Of a stretch of 64,000 bases of DNA, positions 9,504 to 16,996 are shown piece by piece. The translations under genes were made by a program, and so were the position numbers. The DNA lies in the NCBI RefSeq assembly GCF_949628215.1, contig NC_134288.1, forward strand, positions 2,790,001 to 2,854,000, written 5' to 3'. Origin of the DNA: Phalacrocorax aristotelis (lineage: Eukaryota; Chordata; Aves; Suliformes; Phalacrocoracidae). The notes under the pieces were generated by a model. It saw only the letters and a list, made by a program, of their open reading frames with translations. It was not told where the DNA came from and searched no databases. The stretch's first letter is position 1, and each line of letters opens with the position of its first letter.

Positions 9504-9856
9504 GCTGTGACGAGAGACCCATGGCAGCAGTGATGATTACCCCGCAAGAGCCGAGTTGCCCGGCACGGATATGCCTGGGAATGTTAGTGGATACCGGGGC
9601 AGATGTCACAGTGATGCCACTCGAACGGTGGCCACCAGCTTGGCCCCTTGCCATGGGAAAGTGTATAATAGGGGTAGGAGGAGAACAACAAACGAGGGCT
9701 AGTACTTGCCCTGTGAAACTTGAAGTCATGGACAAGGAGGCAGGGAAGCTCCTCACGGCCGTAGTGACCATACTAGTAGCAGATGGGGTAGCAAGCCCCT
9801 TGTTAGGGCGAGACACCCTTGCCCAGATGGGGATCGGGTTGAAAAATTTAGCATAA
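9260..9856 (+). CDS. pro: Retroviral aspartic protease
   Basis: This frame is -1 relative to gag and overlaps its last 240 bp. The enzyme part is about 120 residues. The catalytic motif Leu-Val-Asp-Thr-Gly-Ala-Asp-Val-Thr lies near 9584-9610, a flap-like Gly-Val-Gly-Gly near 9671-9682, and Leu-Leu-Gly-Arg-Asp-Thr-Leu near 9800-9820. Retroviral proteases act as dimers and cleave the polyproteins. The catalytic residues are intact. In alpharetroviruses the protease is in the gag frame; here it is not. Either a -1 ribosomal shift is used, or a single-base change, for example in the G6 run near 9450, separated the frames. The frame ends in TAA at 9854-9856, just after the slippery site for pol. 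Confidence 0.9.
   Translation: MLGVWEARTPGKRLSNYEARKRPKEGEARGIRTSCESNGPHHGASARSLAHHSGPRGSERSGRGAEPARFAGYSPRVALVIGCDERPMAAVMITPQEPSCPARICLGMLVDTGADVTVMPLERWPPAWPLAMGKCIIGVGGEQQTRASTCPVKLEVMDKEAGKLLTAVVTILVADGVASPLLGRDTLAQMGIGLKNLA
9844..9850 (+). other. Predicted -1 ribosomal frameshift site before pol
   Basis: A AAT TTA in the pro frame, four bases before the TAA stop, matching X XXY YYZ and the known Rous sarcoma virus slippery heptamer. A -1 shift here leads directly into the open pol frame. The downstream GGGCCACTGCC segment could begin a stimulatory stem; I have not folded it. Confidence 0.8.
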
Positions 9857-12267
9857 GGGCCACTGCCTCAGAGGGGTTTCATCACCACAAGTTAGTGTGG
9901 AAAACCGAACAGCCCGTCTGGGTGGAGCAGTGGCCCCTGACAACAGAGAAAACAGAGGCTGTAAGAGCTATAGTAAAACGAGAGCACGAAGCAGGGCACC
10001 TAGAGCCCTCGATGAGCCCGTGGAACACCCCTATATTTGCTATAAAAAAGAAAGATAAAAACCAATGGAGGATGCTGCATGACCTTAGAGCAGTAAATCA
10101 GCAAATGGAGGACATGGGGCCTCTCCAACCTGGCCTACCAGATCTGAGTGCTGTCCCAAAAGGATGGCGAGTCATTGTTTTAGATATCAAAGACTGCTTC
10201 TTCAGTATTCCGCTACATCCAGATGATAGAAAGAGATTTGCCTTTACTCTGCCCGCGGTGAACCGCGCAGAACCAGGTAGTAGATGGCAGTGGACAGTAC
10301 TTCCGCAGGGGATGAAAAATTCTCCAGCGATCTGCCAGAGGTATGTGGCTTCTGCATTGCAGCAAGTAAGGCAACAGTATCAGGAGAGAATCTACATGAT
10401 CCACTACATGGATGACAGCCTCATAGCTGCGCCCACCGAGGCGTTGTGTGAACAAGTCTTTTCAGACACCCAAAGGGGCCTTGCGGGACAGGGCCTCAAG
10501 GTAGCTGAGGCAAAGGTACAGCGAGGACCAGTGTGTGGATTTCTGTGTGCTAGAATACAAGGGGATTCCATACAAGCTCAGCCTATTAAACTTACACCTA
10601 AGGTTAAAAATTTACACGATGTACAGAAGCTGGTAGGAGCACTGCAGTGGTTGCGGACATTCGTGCGCGTCACCGGTGAGGAGATGCAACCTTTCTATGC
10701 GTTGCTGAAAGGGACCGACCCATGGGAGCCCAGGACTTTAGATGCTGAGGCAGTCCAGCAGTTGCAGATGATAGAACGTCGAATGCAAAAGGAAGGAGTA
10801 TGGCGGTGGGACCCCCAGGAGGAATTAATTGCAGGTTGGATTCTGACCGCCAGTGGAGGATTAGGATTGCTATATCAAATACGGGCAGGGGAAGAAAAAA
10901 CACTGCAATGGGTATATCAGAAGGTTCCCAAGGATGCGTTCTCCACAAAAGTCAAGGTAGCCGGGGGAATGATTTGGCGTCTGCGACGGGAAAGCAAGGG
11001 AATCTTTGGGAAGGAGCCAGATAAGCTGACAGTGCCGTGGAATGGGGAGAAATGGCGGAAGGTGGTAGAGAGTGAAGAGGATATACAATTGGCAGTATAC
11101 TCATACCCAGGGAAAATCGTCACAGGCATGGTACAGAGGTGGGCCGAGACAGCCAAAGTGGTGGATTTAAGTGTGGTTAGTAGAGTTTTGGATACCCCTC
11201 ACCCAGGACCAACGTATTTCACAGACGCTTCCTCGAAGACGAACAGAGCGGTGGTAGTGTGGAAAGAAGAGAATAGTTGGATGTGCCAGACAAATGAGGA
11301 GCAGGGTAAAAGTGTGCAGTGGCTAGAGGCGAAAGCGCTAGAGATGGCCCTGCAAAAGGATATAGATCGGCATATAAATGTGTGCACGGACTCCTTATAT
11401 GTGTATAAACCAGTCATGTCCATGAACCGAGAGGGTGTACCACACACGGAAATTGCCTTGATGCTAGAGATTGCTTTATCGCAGCGAGGAGCAACTGTGA
11501 CAGTAATTCACATTCGCAGTCATCAGACGGGGCCTGGACCACTGATTGAGGAGAATCGCATGGCTGATGAGGCAGCCGCGGGAGTCTGGACATTGACGGA
11601 GGCAAAGAAACTGCATGAAAAACTGCACCTCGGTGCTAAAGCCTTGGCAAAGGAGTGTGGCATCTCAATAAGAGCAGCAAGAGAAGTAGTAGCCACCTGT
11701 CCTTACTGTCAGCACTCGCCACTGTGGGAGGCAGGAGTCAACCCTCGAGAACTGGAAGCAAATGCTATCTGGCAGACTGACTTTACTGAATGTCCACAGT
11801 TGGCCCCCGGATGGCACCTGGCAATTACAATTGATACGTATAGTGGAGTCATCATGGCTACTCAACATCGGAAGCAGACCGCAACGCATTTGACTGCGCA
11901 TTGGACCACGGTAATGGCGTGGCTTGGAAAGCCTACCGAGATAAAAACAGATAATGGACCATGCTTTCGGGCTCGAAGTACCGAAGAATGGTGTAAAGCT
12001 TGGAATTTTGTATTAAAACACGGCATTGCTTACAATAGCATGGGGCAGGCAATAGTTGAACGTGCTCATCGCACCTTGAAAGCAAAAATAATACAGCTTG
12101 GGGAGGGGGAGGGGTATAAGGGAGCTATACCCATAGCAGCTCAGCAAACCATTTTAATGCGTGCATTATATTCGCTTAATCATTTTATACGCGGGCAGGA
12201 GCAAGTTACAGCAGTGGAGAAGCACTTTGGCAAAGCTCAAGCAGGCGAGCGCTATCCGCAGGTATGA
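9850..12267 (+). CDS. pol: Retroviral Pol: reverse transcriptase, RNase H, integrase
   Basis: Open for about 805 codons from the frameshift site; no initiator of its own is needed. RT: Asp-Leu-Arg-Ala-Val-Asn in the fingers, Val-Leu-Asp-Ile-Lys-Asp-Cys-Phe-Phe (first catalytic Asp, near 10180), Leu-Pro-Gln-Gly-Met (near 10300) and Tyr-Met-Asp-Asp (10405-10416). RNase H: Phe-Thr-Asp-Ala-Ser-Ser near 11220. Integrase: HHCC zinc motif near 11614-11715 and D,D-35-E core (Gln-Thr-Asp-Phe near 11776, Lys-Thr-Asp-Asn-Gly near 11950, Val-Glu-Arg-Ala near 12055). A TGA at 12265-12267 interrupts the frame; 48 further codons in the same frame, to TGA at 12412-12414, encode the C-terminal DNA-binding segment (Gly-Arg-Gly-Tyr-Ala-Ala-Val). 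The same stop is present in the left copy. RT and RNase H look intact; integrase is truncated. Confidence 0.95.
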   Translation, partial: SIRATASEGFHHHKLVWKTEQPVWVEQWPLTTEKTEAVRAIVKREHEAGHLEPSMSPWNTPIFAIKKKDKNQWRMLHDLRAVNQQMEDMGPLQPGLPDLSAVPKGWRVIVLDIKDCFFSIPLHPDDRKRFAFTLPAVNRAEPGSRWQWTVLPQGMKNSPAICQRYVASALQQVRQQYQERIYMIHYMDDSLIAAPTEALCEQVFSDTQRGLAGQGLKVAEAKVQRGPVCGFLCARIQGDSIQAQPIKLTPKVKNLHDVQKLVGALQWLRTFVRVTGEEMQPFYALLKGTDPWEPRTLDAEAVQQLQMIERRMQKEGVWRWDPQEELIAGWILTASGGLGLLYQIRAGEEKTLQWVYQKVPKDAFSTKVKVAGGMIWRLRRESKGIFGKEPDKLTVPWNGEKWRKVVESEEDIQLAVYSYPGKIVTGMVQRWAETAKVVDLSVVSRVLDTPHPGPTYFTDASSKTNRAVVVWKEENSWMCQTNEEQGKSVQWLEAKALEMALQKDIDRHINVCTDSLYVYKPVMSMNREGVPHTEIALMLEIALSQRGATVTVIHIRSHQTGPGPLIEENRMADEAAAGVWTLTEAKKLHEKLHLGAKALAKECGISIRAAREVVATCPYCQHSPLWEAGVNPRELEANAIWQTDFTECPQLAPGWHLAITIDTYSGVIMATQHRKQTATHLTAHWTTVMAWLGKPTEIKTDNGPCFRARSTEEWCKAWNFVLKHGIAYNSMGQAIVERAHRTLKAKIIQLGEGEGYKGAIPIAAQQTILMRALYSLNHFIRGQEQVTAVEKHFGKAQAGERYPQV

Positions 12268-12442
12268 GTAAGGTTCCCAGGCAGTGAGCAATGGGAGAGA
12301 GGATGGAAACTGAGATGCCTGGGGAGGGGCTACGCTGCGGTTGAGAATGAAGGGCGCATAGAGTGGGTGCCTGCAAAGTGTGTGAAAGCAGAACTGTGCA
12401 AGGATGTACAATGAATAATCCCTCTGAGTTGTCTCTTTGCAG

Positions 12443-12740
12443 GGTCTGCTGACATGGGTCCTCATGCTAGCCGTGCCATTGGGAAAAGAAATGAGCTCCT
12501 TGACAAGATCGCAAGCAATATTGCAACGAGAGCGACACTGGGAAAGGGCTGCAAAAGAGAGAGATGAACTGGGATTGGATAGTAATAATTGGGGGGATCT
12601 TGTTGTGTGTAGTAACCATGGTTACTTGTCGGCTGCCATTGTTATGCTGTGTTATAAGACAAATCAAAGAGCGCCTGCGAGAGTTACATGAATATAGACC
12701 TGACCGCAATATGTATCTGCTTACGCAAGTAGCTTTGTAG
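12443..12740 (+). other. env-region remnant: signal-like start and two small overlapping ORFs
   Basis: TGTCTCTTTGCAG ends at 12442 and looks like a splice acceptor. Immediately after it one frame reads Gly-Leu-Leu-Thr-Trp-Val-Leu-Met-Leu-Ala-Val-Pro-Leu-Gly, which resembles a signal peptide, and continues to a stop at 12689-12691. A second frame has an ATG (12454) and 37 basic codons, starting Met-Gly-Pro-His-Ala-Ser, ending TGA at 12565-12567. A third starts at ATG 12564, overlapping that stop as ATGA, and encodes 58 residues: Asn-Trp-Asp-Trp, a hydrophobic span (Ile-Val-Ile-Ile-Gly-Gly-Ile-Leu-Leu-Cys-Val-Val), a Cys-rich stretch and a basic tail, ending TAG at 12738-12740. The simplest reading is an env gene with its ectodomain deleted, leaving the start of the signal and the membrane anchor with cytoplasmic tail in different frames. 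A small membrane protein made from the third frame cannot be excluded. Confidence 0.65.
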
Positions 12741-12755
12741 AATTTTTAGTAGCAT

Positions 12756-12768
12756 GGGGAGGGGGAGA
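12756..12768 (+). promoter_or_regulatory. Polypurine tract
   Basis: GGGGAGGGGGAGA directly abuts the TG of the 3' LTR, the position of the plus-strand primer of retroviral DNA synthesis. Confidence 0.93.
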
Positions 12769-13018
12769 TGTATGGGAATAGACAGGGATCGGCGACCGGA
12801 AGATCACGGGATGTGACGGAAAGATAGACTCCTCCCCATAGGAGTGGCAGGAACAGGAAGCGCAAGAGCTATATAAGCGTGTGACGCAGTTAAATAAACG
12901 GACATTTTGTATCCATCATATTGATGTCTGTGCATCACTGTCCCCAGGGTGGGTAGAGCCCTGTGTCCCAGAGATATGCGGCCCAAGATAAGTTCTCCCG
13001 TAGAAGCGTACAGCTACA
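12769..13018 (+). repeat. 3' LTR
   Basis: 250 bp, TGTATGGG...CAGCTACA; TATATAA at 12870-12876 and AATAAA at 12893-12898. Six substitutions relative to the 5' LTR; none seen relative to the left copy's 3' LTR. It lies in sense orientation directly before the severed 3' part of the FSIP2-like exon and could promote its transcription. Confidence 0.96.
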
Positions 13019-13024
13019 CACGCC

Positions 13025-13384
13025 GAACGGGCTGGGTATGCCACAACTGTTGTCCCCGAGGTTCCTGCAACGGCGCAGAAGTTCGAGCGAGAACTGACGC
13101 CGAAGCCGACAGCCTTAGCCAACACTTTGGCTATAAGGACCATGGCAAGCCGCATCATCGACTCTGTTTTAGAGCGGAGCTGTCAACCCGGGCCTGCCCT
13201 GAGTCCCAGACTGAATTTTGGAAGGTGCGTCGCAAAGCTGCCTGCACCGTCAGATGGAAAGGAGAGCTATCCCGCTGAGGACGTCCTCCCCTCCGTGTGC
13301 CCACACTTCTCCGGACAGCCCGTCGTCCGGCGGGTGCGAAGCCCCCTGCCCGGGCAGGAGCACAGCGCAGGGCAGTGCGCGTAA
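13025..13384 (+). pseudogene. FSIP2-like: FSIP2-like gene, severed 3' part of last exon (middle unit)
   Basis: Continues the frame broken at 6928, beginning Glu-Arg-Ala-Gly-Tyr right after the target duplication. It contains the amphipathic segment Ala-Ser-Arg-Ile-Ile-Asp-Ser-Val-Leu-Glu near 13145-13174. Compared with the left unit, a G-to-T change makes a TAA stop at 13382-13384, 17 codons before the TAG used there. An internal in-frame ATG at 13142 sits in a strong context (ACCATGG; the left unit has ACTATGG) and would give an 80-residue product if transcription began in the 3' LTR. This is inference; no expression evidence can be had from sequence. Confidence 0.75.
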
Positions 13385-13547
13385 AGCTTGTGCAAGGCGA
13401 GCCCCAGCAGCCCGTGTCAGAAAGGAAGGTGTTAGCTGGCAGGCTTGTGGACACTGTCCTGAGGAGGTGTGTGGCAGGAGAGGTGTAGAAGAGCCCCTGG
13501 GCAGCTCCACCAGGCAGCACACACAGACCTTACGCCCTTGTGCTCGC

Positions 13548-13553
13548 AATAAA
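13548..13553 (+). terminator. Poly(A) signal AATAAA, FSIP2-like middle unit
   Basis: Same position and context as in the other two units. The region from here to 14293 repeats the spacer at 3156-3895. Confidence 0.7.
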
Positions 13554-14150
13554 GAGCTCACTCCCAAGTGCTTGCTTGTGCCTACCTACGTTCAAGCCAG
13601 CCCAGGCTGTGTCTGGGCATTTTCCCTGCGGCAATCTCCCTCGTCTTTTTCCCTCCTGCGGCCTCCGTCACGCTAAGACCCGATTTTAGAGGGAATCTTA
13701 ACCACGGAGGCGAGAAGTAGCCAGCATTTTTGTCTTGTTTAGCAAGCTTTGCTGCCAGGTCGCCATCGGCGACCTCACCGCATCCAGCCCCAAAGCGGTA
13801 GGAAGTGAGAGCCGAAGCGAGCAGCAGAGACGAGGGCGGGGGAGACTGACTGGGAAGGGGGCAGAGAGGTGCCTGGGCTGAAGGGGAGCCTGAGGAAAGG
13901 GCAGGGGAGGGGTTTCCCTCGGCCTCTGTTTGCCTTCTGCGTTGTTTCTCAAGACGCGAATCGGGAATTGGATGTTGACTGCTGTGGGCCAACAATCCAA
14001 TTCAGTGCAGTCGCCCGACTCGAGGCTGCTTTGCCCGTGACAGGGAAGAGGTCTAAAAAGGAAAAGGGGGAAAGCTGAGCTAAGAAGGAGCCTCTCTGCT
14101 GTGGCCGTTCCTTGCATCTCTTCCCGCTTGTCGAGGATGCCTGCTTTGCT

Positions 14151-14248
14151 TCACAGAATCGCAGAGGAGTTGAGGTGGGAAGGGGCCTGTGGAGATGACC
14201 TCTCAAAGCGCGCTCAGCAAGAGCCAGTGGCCCACAGGCCTGTCCCAT
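14151..14248 (-). repeat. CR1 3'-end fragment (copy in right unit)
   Basis: Duplicate of the fragment at 3753-3850. Confidence 0.6.
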
Positions 14249-14293
14249 GGTCCGGTGGGCGGCAGCCGGGCGGCGGCACGGCAACGCAGCGAT

Positions 14294-14352
14294 GTGACAA
14301 CGCTGCAACGTGACAACGCTGTGATGCGACAATGCCCCGTGGCTCTATATAG
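14294..14352 (+). promoter_or_regulatory. TATA promoter of FSIP2-like gene, right unit
   Basis: TATATAG at 14346-14352, with the same two GTGACAACGCTG copies (14294-14305, 14310-14321). The non-coding first exon ends at 14499 (GT donor at 14500). Confidence 0.65.
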
Positions 14353-14689
14353 CCGCTCGCTGGGAGCCTCTGGAGCGAGAGGAGTCAGCGCAGGGTCGCA
14401 GCTCCACGAGAGCTCTTGGAAGGAGCCGCGGAGCGCCGTCTCACTGCTGGCGTCCGAAAGGCAGACGCACTGCCGAGTGCACTGGGAGAGAGGAGAGAGG
14501 TGAGCAGCGGGGCCGATGGGGAGGGCTCAGCCGGGGAGCCCCGGGTGTGGCAGGGTTGCTCTGGGGCCTTGGCATGTGCCCTTTCTTGCAAGTGCCATGC
14601 AGGAGGCTTCTTGAGCTGGCACCTGAGTGTCTGTGTCTTCCTAGCTCGGGCACAGGAGACGGCACCTGGGAGAAGGAGCTACTGGGCTG

Positions 14690-16675
14690 ATGGATCCGAG
14701 GCTGCTGGACCTCCCCCTCGGGGTCAAAATCCCTGTGTTGCCCGGCTCCAAGCCTGTCTTCTGCAGGGCAAAGCTGGGGGAAAAGGTAAACGAAGCGGAA
14801 AGGGGTAGAAAAGCTCTCTTCTTTCACGGGGTCCCCGTCATTCAGAGAAGGGGCGGCCTTGTGGCCACCTGCTCTACAGCGGGAGCTGCAGCCCTTCAGT
14901 CGCACAGGGCTGGGGAGGCGGGGGGAGTGCGTGGCTCCGTGGTGCCAAGCGAAAGGAGGACTTGCCCCATAGCAGTGCTCCAGGCTGGCCAGAGCTGGAT
15001 GGAGAGGAGTCTTCCAGCTACCTTTAGCTTTGCACAAGCACAGCTTGGCACCTCTGGGGATCAGCGCAATCCTGTTTTGCAACAAGGGTGAATTGCCTGA
15101 GGAAAAGGCATGGCTGTAGGCAACATTGCAGCTCAGCTCCTTACAGGTGCAGCACGGGGTGCACCCCTCTCACCCCCGCAGTAAACAGCTCCTTGTCTGC
15201 CTCCAGCACCGGTAGAGATAGCCACCGGACGGGGGGGTGTAGGCAGAGGCCGCCTTCTCCGCTGGAGAGTCTCTGATGTAGCGAGAGCTCTCCTCTGGGT
15301 GGGAAGCAAGCCAGGGATTAGCCTGTACCTCGGAGCTTTGGAAATGCCAGCCTGTGTGTGTGAGGAGCTCGGAAGCGCGTTCGTCTCCGCTGCTCTCTCC
15401 TGACCTGGAGTTCATCCTCTGGAACATCTCCCTTACAGCTTCAGCGGCCCTCATGCTATTTTGACCTGGGAGATCCCTACGGTCGCCGACTGCCCACAGA
15501 GTACAACAGCCTGCACGACCCTCATCTCCGGGCCTACCACAAACGCAAAGACAACCTGCGGAGGCTGAAGAGAGGGGGTTTCGTCACCAGCGATGGCAAG
15601 GTAGGTTTGGATGTCGTCGGGCCGATAAAAACGGTTCTCTCCGAGCGGGCTTCCCCGAGCGCAGAGGGAGCGCGTGCAGAGGAGCAGCCCCCCTCCCGCT
15701 GGGTTTGGGCTGTTTCGGGGAAGGCAGCCTGCTGCCAGTAGCTGGCTTGACAGCGCTCGGGCGATTTCTGCCCTCGTCTCTCCGTAGGTGGTTTGCACTC
15801 TGAAGGAGTTCAACGAGTACAGGCAGTATCTGACCGGACTCAAGCTGGAGGCAGAGTACGTGTTCAGGCGAGAGGAGGTAGGCAAAGCGCAGTGTTGGCG
15901 GACGCCTGTCAGCGGCACGGTGCCGAGGGCTGGGGCTTGGCTCGCGGTATCTTGGGGGGGGGCGCTCAGTGCAGAAGAGACGAGGGCTGTGCTCGTGGGC
16001 CAGGCGTGGTGCCAGGGAAAGGACTAGCCGGCTCGGAGCTGAGCCAGCGCAGGGTGCTGGGGTGGGCATGGGCAGGAAGGTCATGTGCGAGCCCGCGTTG
16101 TCCTGAGGGAACCCTTCTCTTGTGCCCTCGCCGCGTGGCTGAAGCAGAGCGCTGGCCTGGGCCCGCGTGAAGCCTCAGCACGCAGGGGCGGGAGCGCTTG
16201 TCTGGGCAACGGCGAGCCACAACGCGGTGTCACCTTGCAGGAAAGGCTTCGGCAACGCCTGGCCACGTTAAAGGATGCCCACAAACCGCTGGGGACAATC
16301 GACGCTTCGTGCCTGCTGGAGCAGCTGCGGCAGCCTCAAAGACCATCCTGCCCACCTCCACCCACGAGCAGAAAGACATCGGGGCGTTGCAGAAGGGTGA
16401 AAGCAGCTTTGGACAAAGGCCAAACCTGCTCCCAACCTCAACTGGGACGGGAAGGTGCCGAGCTGCCCAGGAGGGTCAGTAGCAGTGCTGACTCCGGCAA
16501 GCAGCCCAACCGCGCTGCAAATGCTGCACACGCTGTGTGCCCACACTGCTCCAGGCAGCCCGTCCCTCCAGCGGGTGCAAAGCCCCCCGCCTGGGCAGGA
16601 GCACAGCGCAGAGCAGTGCGCGGAAAGCTTGTGCAAGGCGAGCCCCAGCGGCCCATGCAGAAACGAGGGTGTTAG
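14690..16675 (+). CDS. FSIP2-like: FSIP2-like protein, right unit, short form
   Basis: Coding exons 14690-14785, 15439-15600, 15788-15877 and 16241-16675, all phase 0 with intact GT/AG sites; 260 residues. The N-terminal 116 residues match the FSIP2 N-terminus as in the middle unit. In exon 3 this copy has Lys-Arg-Lys-Asp and Leu-Arg-Arg-Leu-Lys where the middle unit has Gln in two places, and as I recall FSIP2 it is closer to it. The last exon has lost about 1.07 kb relative to the provirus-free middle exon (the equivalent of 6131-6928 plus 13025-13294). All four amphipathic helices and the provirus insertion site are gone. Near the end two compensating single-base indels put about 45 codons in a different frame before the shared TAG. 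It is an intact ORF, but it could be a decaying duplicate. Confidence 0.72.
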
Positions 16676-16784
16676 CTGGCAGGCTTGTGGACACTGTCCT
16701 GAGGAGGTGTGTGGCAGGAGAGGTGCAGAGCCCCTGGGCAGCTCCACCAGGCAGCACACACAGACCTTACGCCCTTGTGCTCGC

Positions 16785-16790
16785 AATAAA
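16785..16790 (+). terminator. Poly(A) signal AATAAA, FSIP2-like right unit
   Basis: 110 bp after the TAG at 16673-16675, in the same context as the other units. Confidence 0.7.
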
Positions 16791-16996
16791 GAGCTCACTC
16801 CCAAGTGCTTGCTTGTGCCTACCTACGTTCAAGCCAGCCCAGGCTGTGTCTGGGCATTTTCCCTGCGGCAATCTCCCTCGTCTTTTTCCCTCCTGCGGCC
16901 TCCGTCACGCTAAGACCCGATTTTAGAGGGAATCTTAACCACGGAGGCGAGAAGTAGCCAGCATTTTTGTCTTGTTTAGCAAGCTTTGCTGCCAGG

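Larger units (their letters stand above)
6929..13018 (+). mobile_element. Alpharetrovirus-related endogenous provirus, complete LTR to LTR
   Basis: 6,090 bp: 5' LTR, tRNA-Trp primer site, gag, pro, pol, env remnant, polypurine tract and 3' LTR, in the same orientation as the host gene. Six-base flanks are CACACC (6923-6928) on the left and CACGCC (13019-13024) on the right, a 6-bp target duplication with one change. Evidence for the alpharetroviral affinity: the tRNA-Trp primer site, the A AAT TTA frameshift site before pol, a splice-donor-like site six codons into gag, and the matrix, protease and integrase resemblance. Six differences between the two 250-bp LTRs (2.4%) indicate an insertion clearly older than the unit duplication. 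It is defective: gag has lost its ATG and is frameshifted, integrase has a nonsense codon, and env is nearly absent. Confidence 0.95.
3362..13759 (+). repeat. Middle tandem unit: FSIP2-like gene plus provirus (10,398 bp)
   Basis: The direct-repeat offset is exactly 10,398 bp: position 1 matches 10399, and the similarity continues through 3361/13759. After that point the same sequence (from 3362) starts again at 13760. The unit holds the spacer, promoter, exons 1-5 of the FSIP2-like gene, the whole provirus inside exon 5, and the rest of exon 5 with the poly(A) signal. Copies differ by very few bases where left and middle units overlap, so the duplication is young. The left edge of the array is outside the window. 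Confidence 0.93.
13760..16996 (+). repeat. Right tandem unit: FSIP2-like gene without provirus
   Basis: Matches the middle unit from 3362 at high but visibly lower identity than the left/middle pair, especially from exon 3 on. It ends at GCCAGG (16991-16996), after which homology stops; this is the right edge of the array. It lacks the provirus and about 1.07 kb of exon 5. Confidence 0.92.
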
